Source of the DNA: Chrysoporthe austroafricana
Lineage: Eukaryota > Ascomycota > Sordariomycetes > Diaporthales > Cryphonectriaceae
Assembly: GCA_001051155.2 (NCBI GenBank)
Contig: JYIP02000005.1
Location: 3,906,001-3,970,000 of the forward strand
Reading direction: 5' to 3'
Length of the DNA stretch: 64,000 nucleotides
In this document: positions 36,686-46,279 of the stretch, in pieces
How positions within the stretch are numbered: the stretch's first letter is position 1
Layout: every line of letters starts with the position of its first letter
Notes under the pieces: model-generated
The model's database searches: none
What the model was told of the DNA's origin: nothing
What the model saw: only the letters and a program-made list of their open reading frames with translations
Program-made: the position numbers and the translations under genes

Positions 36686-38914
36686 CTATGCACTAGGAGC
36701 GGGTGCCTGCGCCTCTGCGACAGTGACATCCTCGCCTTTGACGCCGTCCACCACACGCAGGCCAGAGGCGCTCTGCGTCATCTGCTCGAGCCGCTTCATC
36801 TGCTCGAGGCGGCGGCGGATCTCATCCACCAGATCTGGGATCGCCACCAGGACGCCCTCTTTCTCCGGGTGGTTCTCGCTCAGACCCATCTGCTTGAGTC
36901 TGCAAGGGGTTGTGTTATCAGAATATGATGTATCATTTCAAGAGGGGTCAGAGCACTCACTTGACCTGGCCTGCGGCCAGTTCCTCCTCGCCAAGAATCA
37001 CGGCAAAGGGGATCTTGTTGGCCTCGGCAGCTTTGAACTCTACCGCGCATTGTCAGCGGCATATGCTAGATTCCTGGGAAAGGCTGCAACTTACGAGCTT
37101 GGAGTTTTGGCTTGACCTTGTGCAGCATCTCAGTGCTGATGCCAGCTTCCCAGAGCTGATCGCATATCCTCATGCGGTCCTTCAGCATGCCGTCAAAACC
37201 TTTGCCGCCGAATGCCATGACAAACACGTCGGTCTTGTTGGGTCGAGGCTCTGCGGCCCTCTCTGCGGCCATCCGTGCTTGCGTGATCGAGTATATCCTG
37301 TCCACGCCAAACGAGATGCCCACGCAGGGAATCTGGCCCTTGCCTGAGAACATGCCGACCAGGTTGTCGTATCTGCCACCGGCGGCAACACTGCCAACAC
37401 CAACCGTCGGGTCATCCGAGCGGTCGTCCTCCTCCGAAGTCTTGCCCTTCTTCTTTGATTTCGACTTCGGGGCGGGCGCGGCACCGTCGGCGGGCGCGCT
37501 TGGTGCGGAGCCTTCGGTAACGACTGCGCTAAAGTCAGCCAGTATCTTTGAAACGTAGAGATTGCCTCCTGAAGAGCCATACCTTCGTAGATGATGCCAG
37601 TATAGTAATCAAGTCCTCTCGCAAGACTCAGGTCGAATGAAACGGCGTCAAGGGCATCCTTGTAGCACTCTAGATACTCGAATAGAAGCCCCATGTCTGC
37701 CATACCCTGCTTCATTGACTCGTTTGATGCCAGGGACTCGTCCTTCTGCAGCTTCTCCAGGAGGTCCTTTCCGCCTTTCAAGACGACCCATTCGCCAATC
37801 TTGTCTGCGACCTCTTCGGGTAGGCCCTTCTCGTCGATCATCTCCTTCTTGACGTCCGCCCATGGCATCTTGTCGAGCTTGTCACTGTACGACCAGTCAG
37901 CGCGCAAACGCAAGGGCAGGATCCAGGATATACCAACACTGCAGAGGATATGCTCCGGATCTTGTCTTCTGGCACGCCACAGACCTGAAAGATGCCGTCG
38001 AGGATCTTTCGGTGGTTCGTCTTGATCGTATACCTGCCGTTCCACCCCAGAGCTTCAAAGATCTGGACGATGATCTTGATGATCTCGGAATCGGGTATCA
38101 TGGCGTCGTATGTGCCAGCGATATCGAAGTCGCACTGGTAAAACTCTCGCATCCGACCCTTCGCAACAGCGGGCTGGCTGTTGACCGTCTGGCGTCAGCA
38201 GATGTCCTCTATAGTCTCGAAAACCTCCCTCTTGATAGTAACAGTTTTGTTCCTCTGTGTATGGCCGGTACGTACTCTCTCCGATAGACCTTCGCAATGT
38301 GATACCGCCGTATCTGCTGCAGACCCTTCTGCGCGACGTAGCGCGCGAACGGCACCGTCAGGTCGTACCGCAGGGAACTCAGCTCGCCACCCTGGTCGGC
38401 GAGGTCATAGATGAGCTTGGAGTCCTCGCCGTACTTGCCCGTCAGGATCTCCTTGAGCTCGAACACGGGGGTGTCGATCGTGACTGCGCCGTGGCGCTCG
38501 AAGACGGTCTTGACTGTGGTGAAGGGGCAGGGTCAGCAATTGCGTGATGCCCGCTGCCTTTGACGGATTGATATAGAGAGATAGAGAGAGAGAATTTCGT
38601 TTCGTTTCGTCAACAGAGCACATACTGGTGCTGAAGATCTGCTCGCGCAGCACGATCGCCTCGCCATCCCAGTCCCGCGTGCCCTTGGGCGTCTTCAACT
38701 CGATCTTTGCGGGCGCCATGGCGGGCTTCTCTTTCAGTCCCGTGCTTGAGGTTGTAAGGTGTCTTCCCGTGCAACCAGCGTTCCCATAAACCGTAAGCGG
38801 TCTCGGAACGTTCGCAATCGTGCTCGTCTGCAGAGGTCGAATTCGCGTGGTCGCAGTCGTGGGTGGTCGAGCTTTCGCAGACCTGCAGACTCTTGTGAAG
38901 TTGACGATCCGCAT
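36686..38914 (-). CDS. HTS1: Histidyl-tRNA synthetase, cytosolic and mitochondrial forms, seven exons
   Basis: Class II aminoacyl-tRNA synthetase that charges tRNA-His. Exons (minus): 38914-38626, 38513-38276, 38177-37938, 37884-37583, 37523-37095, 37039-36961 and 36899-36686. From ATG 38719 the product is 531 aa (1596 nt). From the in-frame upstream ATG 38914 it is 596 aa, adding a 65-residue Arg/Ser/Thr-rich extension starting [20 protein letters not shown], a good mitochondrial presequence. Class II motif 2 is seen in [13 protein letters not shown] and the HisA motif in [10 protein letters not shown]. Motif 3 is in [15 protein letters not shown] domain is absent. A Lys/Ser-rich insertion ([18 protein letters not shown]) sits between HisA and GGRYDNLVG. 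The C-terminal anticodon-binding domain begins near [14 protein letters not shown]. One gene encoding both forms is the established arrangement in yeast HTS1. Confidence 0.95.
38717..38719 (-). promoter_or_regulatory. Second in-frame start codon of HisRS (cytosolic form)
   Basis: ATG in a GCCATGGCG context on the coding strand, followed by [17 protein letters not shown], where cytosolic HisRS sequences normally start. The upstream ATG at 38914 is in the same exon and frame with no stop between, so leaky scanning or alternative transcript starts could give both proteins. Confidence 0.75.
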
Positions 38915-39886
38915 ACAGGCCCTTCGTTTGCCGGTATGAAGGACAGATCGTAACAACAATCCTCGAGAGGGACGACTTGTCTGTTGGTGGAGGGGCAGGG
39001 TGGAAAGCGCGCGACGATGGTGACTCAGGTGGCACGGAGGTAAGTGGGCGGTTGTGCTTGGAGAGGCTCCTTCAGTTGCATTCAAAAAATTCCCCCCTGC
39101 GAGGTTTGGAGGGGTAAAACGTCAGGCTGATCAGGTACCACGATCAGATTGGCCAGGAAGTTTAATAGTGGGGCGGCAGGGGTGCAAGCTGCAGCCGTGC
39201 TTCGTTTTCAAAGAGCTACGGACAAGCAACGTTAGGATGGGCAAATAAATCTGTTACTATCATACATACGAGCTACCACTATCTCCATATTCCGGTACAC
39301 ACTGCCTAGGATTCAGTTCCCTCAAAGTCTGGTGAAGGATTGGGCTTCAATGCGGTCACAAACGAGGAAACGGCATGCGGAATAACTGAAGGATGCTCAT
39401 TTCTCGACTGGAGGCTCTTCTCTACTGCACAAGATGGCAGCCAGCGTTACAAGCTGATTGCCTGTGGTGAAAAAGGTGCAGTGTCCTGACTTCGCCAATC
39501 CAACTCATACCCCAGACCAAAGAGCTTCCTTACACTTGTCAATGCCAGCACGGAGAGGGTGCGTATCAGAATAAACGAAAAGAAAACAATGCCTGAATAG
39601 CAGCTTGTCCAGGCTCACCCTTTTGTGCCCCATTAACCCTCAATAGTGTACATTCAAGATTGGGTACATAGCCTGCTAATTAGACCAGAGCAGGTGACTG
39701 GTCTCGACCAAACTATCATCAGAGGTAGGGGGTTCGGGTGAGGGTTTGGGGTATCCGGTTGTTCAGGCAGCAGGCAGGTCTGCGAACTGGAGTTGAAACC
39801 TTTGTTACTGTCAGACTGGTTCCTAATGGAAACCAGTTGATGGATGCTTTGTAGGCCCACCATGGGCCTTCTGCTTAAAGGTCTCC
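38915..39886. other. Intergenic: HisRS promoter and neighbour 3' region
   Basis: 970 bp between two tandem minus-strand genes. Nothing coding is recognised; the 39.2-39.9 kb part is AT-richer. Confidence 0.6.
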
Positions 39887-41176
39887 TCAAACGTGCCACT
39901 CTTGCTCCTCTTGTTCCTCGAGGTCAGCGCCATCGTCGCTCAGCGCAGCGAAAGAAGACTGCGTGGGCATTGACTGAACCTGGGGTCGCCCATTGGTAGC
40001 GGCGGGCTTCGTCTTCGGCGCTGGCTGGGTCGCGGCAGGGGTGGAAGCGGGAGCCTCGTTGGCAGAGTCAGAGGTCTCGCTGTTGGCCACTCCGGCATTC
40101 GTCTTCTTGTTTTTCTTCGACTTGACGGAAACCCACTGGTTGTCCTCTTCGTCCTGCTTCTGCAGCATGGCCATCTGCTCTTCCTCCGAGTAAGGAACCT
40201 CCGCGGCCCAGTCGGTCTTCTTGCCGTTCGTCGTCGTCGGCGCAGGAGCGTTCGCCTTCGGGGTGTTCTCGAAGGTGTCCAGCGGCTGAACTGGAGCGGC
40301 AGCGAGCTTCTGAGCCACATTGCCATTGGTGACGTTGCTAGCCCATGCGTTGGCTTTCTGGGCGGCCTCAAAAGCGACCCCGTCCTTCGCAGCTCTGCCC
40401 TCGGCCTCTCGGGCGGCCCGGCGTTGGGCGTTCTCCTTGACTTTGCGTTCCTTCTCTTCCTCCTCGCGTGCTGCCTTCTCTTGCTCCCTCTTCTTGCGGT
40501 TCTGTCGCTGCTTCTTGGTCTCGACAGGCTGTGGGGCTTTGGTCTGCTTGGGCTTCTGGGGCTGCTTCTCCTCGGTGCCGGTCAGCCGGAGGACGGAAGG
40601 GCCAGATCCCTGCGGCTCCAGCATATCGGAGACGCCAGTGGCATCAGCGGCGGAGACGGAAGGCGACGCCACGGAGGACTGGTCGTCGTCGGCATCAATG
40701 CCAGCAGTTGAAGAAGACGCAGATGCCTTCTCGACCTCGGCATCTTCGCCGATCGCCTTGGCCTTGGACTGCTTGACGGACTTCTGCTTCTGCTTGACAG
40801 GCCCTTGCTTCTGCTCGAATTTGCTGTCCTTGTTGCGCGCCATCTGCTGGGCGAAGGCGCGGTTATCGACGTCGTCGTCAGAGCCAAGGCTGCTGGCCTT
40901 GGGCTGCGAGACCGAAGCGGCAGCGGAGGCATAGCTCTTCGGTTGAGCTTGTTTGGCCTCGGTGGCGAAGCTCTCCATCCGTTGCCGCTTGGCCTTGTTG
41001 TCTTTCTTGGGCTGGGTAGGCTGCCTCTCTGCCCCCCTCGACCGCTGCAGGTTTTGCTTCAACGACTTGCGCTTCTGCTCCTGCACATAGCGTTGAGCGC
41101 TAAAGGCAACGATGGCAAAAATGATGGCCCAGCCGACCACCGTCTTGTTACCAAGACTGGAGATTTGGTTGCCCAT
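39887..41176 (-). CDS. Membrane-anchored Lys/Gln-rich coiled protein, 429 aa, unknown function
   Basis: Single exon from ATG 41176 to the stop at 39887. Residues about 12-28 (TVVGWAIIFAIVAFSAQ) form one transmembrane anchor right at the N-terminus. A strongly basic segment follows (QEQKRKSLKQNLQRSRGAER). The middle is low-complexity Lys/Ala/Ser/Asp. A charged coiled coil lies at about 235-285 (KKQRQNRKKREQEKAAREEE). The C-terminus contains TDWAAEVPYSEEEQMAMLQK, VSVKSKKNKK and the end SSFAALSDDGADLEEQEEQ. The layout resembles ER- or outer-membrane-tethered cytosolic proteins with a basic RNA- or ribosome-binding tail, which is inference. I do not recognise a named family. Confidence 0.82.
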   Translation of the reverse strand: MGNQISSLGNKTVVGWAIIFAIVAFSAQRYVQEQKRKSLKQNLQRSRGAERQPTQPKKDNKAKRQRMESFATEAKQAQPKSYASAAASVSQPKASSLGSDDDVDNRAFAQQMARNKDSKFEQKQGPVKQKQKSVKQSKAKAIGEDAEVEKASASSSTAGIDADDDQSSVASPSVSAADATGVSDMLEPQGSGPSVLRLTGTEEKQPQKPKQTKAPQPVETKKQRQNRKKREQEKAAREEEEKERKVKENAQRRAAREAEGRAAKDGVAFEAAQKANAWASNVTNGNVAQKLAAAPVQPLDTFENTPKANAPAPTTTNGKKTDWAAEVPYSEEEQMAMLQKQDEEDNQWVSVKSKKNKKTNAGVANSETSDSANEAPASTPAATQPAPKTKPAATNGRPQVQSMPTQSSFAALSDDGADLEEQEEQEWHV

Positions 41177-42733
41177 GATGACGGCGCTGGGGCAGGTAGA
41201 GAGTGTCGAAGGGGAGAGGACGGGACGGGTATGGGATGGACCGCGCCGTAGCGTCGAGAGGTGCTTTGTGGTTGGATTTCTAGTGGCCGCGGCTTGCGAT
41301 CAAGACAAGGTCGATTGTAGTGGTCGCAGTGGTCCGGTCGGATGATGGGGATTGCCTGGCGCCTGGTCTGAAGAGGAGTGTGCGTGTCTGCAGAGGTGTC
41401 AGTTGCTGTCAGCAACTTTAAGTACTTGGGAGTGTCGTCCGAGGCGAAGGGGGAGAGGGTCGATGGCTGGAATTTGGGTCGAGGTTAGTGGTTTGATTTG
41501 TTGGAGTGACTTGACCTTCACCTGACTTAAACAGGGGGCACTGACCTCACGTGTCTGCCGCAGCCAGATTCTTTTTTCTGCCTCTTTCAATGCCCAGAGG
41601 TGAAGATATCGAGCCAGGGGACGGTAAGAGGCGCGAATCTGTCAGGCACGCCTCGGGAGAAGACAAGAGAGGATGCGTTATAGTGTTGCCCGGTCGCTGG
41701 AGCAGCGAGGTTGTGAAAGGTGGCTTCAAGCAGCTCTAGCAGTTGCCCGTTCGGTTTCGGTGGAGACTCGGACCCATTCACGTATTGTAGGTCGAAGTGG
41801 CAGTGATAGACCACGCTAGGATTAGGCGCTAAACGGCCGAGACCCCTGCACTTTCAACGCTCTGTAATAAACCTTGCCTCAGATGGCCAGACGGCTGCAT
41901 ACGGTCCAAGATTCACCTGGCGCGCCGTCAATCTTATGCAGAGGTGATCGGAAGGAGACCTTGAATGATGAGTATATGGTCCGGACAGAGGAGGACCAGG
42001 GATATTATTCAGTCAGACCGCGCCTCTGGCTGCGGCTGCAGATACTGGGTAGCTGCGACTGCTGGTGGCTGCGACTGCAGAAATTGAAGACAATGTCTTT
42101 ATATGGCTTAACCGAGTCTGAGACACAGAAATACTGCCGAGTACGGGTTGCACTGCAGGTCATGTCGCTCTGCTTTCCACGAAGTCTCCCCTTCCATATA
42201 TATATATGCTGTTTCTTCAGGGGAGTCCAATTCCTGCCGCTCGGTTGATTGCCTGCTTGTTTATTGTAAACTCCAAACACCTTGGTGTTCGGTCAAAGAT
42301 ACGTTGTTGCTAAGCTATGTATCACCACCAAGTGGGTTCCTTATCGCCAAGCTATCAAAAATGGGTCTTGGTGCTCTGGTTCCTCTCCTTTGGCGGGAGG
42401 GGCGACCTCAATGCCCAGAGGTTCGACAATTTCATAGCACACATTCATGCTGTTGATGTGGGGAAAGCTTCCGTCACAACGGTTCAAAAGGGTATCCAGC
42501 TCATGGGCTTGATCATCTAGTTTGTTCAAACTGAAAGAGCCCAAACCTGCATCCCTACTGTCAGGCAAGTGACAACCCAGCCGCATCTTGCAAACCCCGC
42601 TCAGCAGCCTGTTGCAGGCCAACACCTGCGTTGTGCGCACTCGCGCGGGGGTTTTGTCTACGAATTCCATATCATCTCCTGCTGGGCCACTTCATTGACT
42701 GAAGAAACAACAGTGGTCCGTAAAAGGACGGAC
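41177..42733. other. Divergent intergenic region
   Basis: 1.56 kb between divergent start codons. A short GCTGCGACTGC-like repeat is at about 42030-42085, and a (TA)n run lies at 42200-42209. No gene is supported. Confidence 0.55.
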
Positions 42734-44402
42734 ATGGCTCCAAAGAACCGCATCATCATCGACACCGACCCAGGTGAGCTATATTCCCGACCTGTTCACA
42801 TACAGCCGACTGATAGAAGGACAACCAGGCGTCGACGATGTCCTCGCCTTGCTGCTCGCGCTCACGGCGCGCCCAGACGAGCTCGAGATAGCCATGATTT
42901 CCGTAACCTACGGAAACGTTCCTCTGCAGAGGTGAGTTCCCAAGCTAGACTCATGGTGTACACACCTGCTGTCCCCCAGCTTTCCGATTTCCCGGATGAA
43001 ACACCAGCATCGCACGTACTCGGATCGGACGGCATTGGCAGGCTGCGCCCCGCTGGCCAAGCCAGACCTTGTCTTCCTGCCTGGGTCACTGACACACCTC
43101 TGTCGTACTAGCTGTCTGCGGAACGTCGTGGCACTGTTCCATGTGCTGGAGAAGGAGAACACCTGGCGGAAGCAGTCCGGCAGGCCTGAGGGGTTTGAGG
43201 CGCTGAGGCACTCCAAGCCTATCGTGGCTGTTGGTGCTGATCATCCCTTGCAGGATGAGATCCTGCAGGCGGACCATTTCCATGGTGTTGATGGATTACA
43301 TGGCGTCCACGAGGCTGTGAGTTCTGACCGAAAGGGCCGCTTTTTTTCTTCTTTATTCTTGGGTCCACTTCCTTCTTCGTCTCTTTAATTTGGAGGGAGG
43401 GGGGCTATACCTGTATACTGATAGAAACAGCATCCGGATCTCTCACCGGCAGACACATGGAGGTCACTCTTCGATCAGGATGGCACACAAGTGACATCAG
43501 GTTCTGTGGAGCCGCCAACATTCTCGTCCTATTTCACGGCCTCCAAAATCCCCGCCCACAAGGAGATACTTCGAATGCTGAAGGAGAGCCCCGAGAACAC
43601 CGTCACCATCGTCGCTGTCGGACCACTGACCAATGTGGCGATGGCAGCAGCTGAGGATCCAGAGACTTTCCTGCGCGTGAAGGAGCTGGTCGTCATGGGC
43701 GGAGCCGTGCACGTGCCTGGCAACATCACACCAGCAGCAGAGTTCAACTGCTACGCCGACACCATTGCCGCGGCACGTGTGTACGCCCTCACATCACCCA
43801 AGCCCTCCTCCACCATGCCCCTACTTCTTGAGGGCAAGTCCTTCCTCGGGCCCTACCCGGCCAAGCTCTCCAAGCGCCTCAAGCTTAGCCTCTTCCCCCT
43901 CGACATCACCGCAAGGCACCTCCTCAACAAGAACTACTTCACCGCCAAGATCCAACCCCAGATTGACGCCGGAAGCCCCCTCGCACGATGGATCGGCACC
44001 TTCATGTTCAGGACGTTCGATAAGATTGCGTCCATAGTCGGTGACAGCATCGAGCCGGGCCTGGATCTCAACGACCCTTTGTGTATTTGGTACATGTTGA
44101 CACGCGACGACCCGGCGTGGAAGGCGGTGCCGAAGCTGGAGGATCTCAGGATCGAGACGGCAGGACAGTGGACACTGGGCATGCATATTATTGATCGCCG
44201 GAATATCAACAAGCCAGATGGGGAGGGGATCGTGATCAAGACGAACCCCGAGGATCCGCTGGATGCTGTCGACTTTGATGAGAGGCCGGGCGATCGTAAG
44301 TCATGGCTGGATGCGACAAAGGGAAACAGAATTAACAGGATCGTCGGTTCGCCAGGCGAGGAATACTTTGCTGAGTACTTGATGGAGCGTCTATTCGAAT
44401 AG
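42734..44402 (+). CDS. Inosine-uridine preferring nucleoside hydrolase family protein, 439 aa, four exons
   Basis: Hydrolyses the N-glycosidic bond of (deoxy)ribonucleosides in purine/pyrimidine salvage. Exons: 42734-42773, 42829-42931, 43112-43316 and 43431-44402 (1320 nt). The calcium-binding signature DTDPGVDDVLALLLAL (residues 10-25) is created by joining exons 1 and 2. Other family marks are ISVTYGNVPLQ, DGLHGVHEAHPDL, TIVAVGPLTNVAMAAAEDPE, ELVVMGGAVHVPGNITPAAEFN and later NDPLCIWYML, which carries the second metal-binding Asp. At 439 aa it is about 100 residues longer than typical bacterial IUNH; the extra sequence includes GKSFLGPYPAKLSKRLKLSL between the core strands. No secretion signal is seen, so it is likely cytosolic. 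Substrate preference cannot be assigned. Confidence 0.94.
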
Positions 44403-44871
44403 ATCGAAGGGTAAATAGAAACAGGAGACGCTGGGTGTTAGTCTCGATTGTGCGTTTTATGGGTCAGGTCTTGCAAGTCAGGCACGACGTCAGTGAGAAG
44501 CCCAGCGCGATCAGCAGGCAGGAAGGAAAGAGCAGCATACCAGAGCCCTATCAATCAAATGAAATGGAATTGTCCATGAAGTTGCCCACCTTACGCCAAT
44601 ACTCCAAACCGCCGACAAATGCATCCCATTCGCTCACCGCCATGAGCTTCCTTGCGCCAGAGGAAGGCCGGCCTGGATCGCCCAAGTCCCCGTCCCAAAG
44701 CAATCGTCCCACAAAGCATCCAGTCAACCACACCGCAGGGCTCACCCCACGCCCTTAGGTATCTCTCTGCTGTGCAATGCTTTCCAGTCGTCCGATGTCG
44801 CGCGGCGATCCCATCGACAGAATTCCGATGAGACCCTGCTGGCTGTTACGGACCGCTCGAGAGCTGGTGGC
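44403..44871. other. Intergenic between convergent genes
   Basis: 469 bp between the nucleoside hydrolase stop and the LSM8 stop. No gene is recognised. Confidence 0.6.
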
Positions 44872-45283
44872 CTAAGAATGCTTGATGCCACCAATCGCCG
44901 CACCCCTGACTTGTGTCCAGTCGATACTGTCATCAAGGGCCTCATCAACCAGACCAACTAGACACACGTTGTCGCCACGGACGATGAACAGGCCAAGATG
45001 AGCCTCTTGGCTGGGCTCGTCATCGTCGGGCTCGCGTATGACGCGTTCGATCGCGTTCTGGAGCACCTTTTTGGACAGTCAATCAGGGCCCGCGTGGGTC
45101 CGGAGGCGGGGGAGATACGTACCAGGTTTGTCTGGTGGTCAGCGCTGAAGAGAGTGCCGACAAGAGTACGGCCATCAGCCGTAATGACGCAAACCTTCTC
45201 TGTGAGGACGGATTCAGTTTATGAGGCATGCATAAGCGGCATGGCGAGAGGGACGTACTTTCGAGGTAATTGTTCAGAGACAT
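44872..45283 (-). CDS. LSM8: LSM8, U6 snRNA-associated Sm-like protein, 98 aa, three exons
   Basis: Subunit of the nuclear Lsm2-8 ring that binds the 3' end of U6 snRNA for pre-mRNA splicing. Exons (minus): 45283-45259, 45199-45123 and 45066-44872 (297 nt). The Sm1 motif is MSLNNYLEKKVCVITADGRT followed by LVGTLFSADHQTNLVLQNA. The Sm2 motif is LGLFIVRGDNVCLVGLVDE. The end WTQVRGAAIGGIKH matches LSM8, not LSM1. Length equals that of other fungal LSM8 proteins. The reading frame is open upstream of this ATG and joins a spliced upstream exon pair (see 45284-45671), so a longer in-frame product is possible. It lies head to head with the glutaredoxin-like gene. Confidence 0.95.
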
Positions 45284-45671
45284 CTTGAAGAGTGTCAAGG
45301 TGCTCTCACCGTCTACTACGAGGATGAGACTGTCGAAATCGGTAGATGAGAGAGCGGCGATTGAGAATATCTGAAGGCGGCAGGCAAGGCTAAGGTGATA
45401 ACAGCAGAGGCGGGCTTTGTTGAGTGGACGTTGCGAGGGTGGTTGAAGCTCGGGAAATTTTGGTTGGACGCGACGATCTCCAAAGAAAGAGATGGCCGAG
45501 TTGAGCTCCCCCTGCAACAGCTCCAGAACCTTGGGGGGTGAGCCGGGGGTGGGGGAACCAGCTGGAGCTCCACCGCTAAAGACACCCCTGCACTACCTTG
45601 AGCAGAAGGGATGCATTTGTAGACAGCGCCACCTCAGAACCATCTGTGTCCTCCATTGTGATCTTCTCCAT
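45284..45671 (-). CDS. Upstream in-frame exon pair ahead of LSM8 (107 codons, possible extension or small gene)
   Basis: An ATG at 45671 opens MEKITMEDTDGSEVALSTNA and then SLLLK, ending at 45597 before GTAGTG. A CTCAC branch-like site and CCAAG acceptor end the intron at 45530. The next exon (45529-45284) continues VLELLQGELNSAISFFGDRR and stays open for 82 codons straight into the LSM8 start codon. The first ~45 residues look like genuine amphipathic coding sequence, and the splice restores a continuous helix. The later part (ARLCCYHLSLACRLQIF) looks less protein-like. Options: an N-terminally extended LSM8 isoform, a separate short protein whose end I cannot see, or a spliced 5' leader with a long upstream frame. 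Confidence 0.4.
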
Positions 45672-45844
45672 CTGAGTTCCACCACCCACTGGTCTAAGAG
45701 CTCTTCCTGTGACACTCTCTAGAGATATAGACACCGAACTTGTGTGGTTTGAGTGATTTGAAAGGTAAAGTAGCAAGGCGCTGCCCCACCACTGCCAAGC
45801 TGATGTGTTGACTGTTCATGTGCCTGAGTAGGACAGGCAGCAGA
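45672..45844. promoter_or_regulatory. Compact bidirectional promoter LSM8 / glutaredoxin-like
   Basis: Only 173 bp separates the upstream LSM8-side ATG from the glutaredoxin-like ATG on the other strand, or 561 bp measured from the LSM8 ATG itself. No TATA box is visible. Confidence 0.5.
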
Positions 45845-46226
45845 ATGCGCCTTACAAACAGGCTATTGCAGCAGTGTAGGATCACTCTCTTCACCAGAGA
45901 GCATTGTGGGCTTTGTGTCTCGGCCCGCTCTGTCCTCTCAGATGTTTGGGACACACGGCCATTCGTCTTTAAGGAGGTCGACATTGTAAAGCTGGAGAAC
46001 AAGGACTGGAGAGATTTATACGATTTTGATGTTCCTGTGGTATGTTAGAAATACTCTTTCCTGGATACTTTGGAGTATTCCTGAGGCTCATTGTCTGCAG
46101 ATACACATCAACAAAGCCAGCGCGCCTGGAGAGGATCCGAAGCTTGCTTCTCAGGCACTGAAGCTTATGCACAGGCTCACTCCTGACCAAGTGAGAGCCA
46201 AGATGGATGAGGCCGAAAAGGCTTAA
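45845..46226 (+). CDS. Glutaredoxin-like protein (DUF836 type), 106 aa, two exons
   Basis: Exons: 45845-46039 and 46101-46226 (321 nt). It has the thioredoxin-fold pattern ITLFTREHCGLCVSARSVL, a CxxC pair at Cys21 and Cys24, then VFKEVDIVKLENKDWRDLYD, and across the intron DVPVIHINKAS with the cis-Pro loop. This order matches the short glutaredoxin-like proteins related to yeast YDR286C. CGLC replaces the CPYC of classical glutaredoxins, so disulfide-reductase activity may differ. The N-terminal MRLTNRLLQQCR is short and basic and could target mitochondria weakly. The C-terminal helix ends LTPDQVRAKMDEAEKA. Confidence 0.9.
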
Positions 46227-46279
46227 GAGTATCTGGAGTTCTACAACAATGGCCGGTTCCTGCGCCCGAAAACAGCAGC

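Noticed and set aside
38915..39085. Further in-frame N-terminal extension of HisRS
   Set aside because: No ATG lies upstream of 38914 in that frame; the apparent start near 39085 is a TTG.
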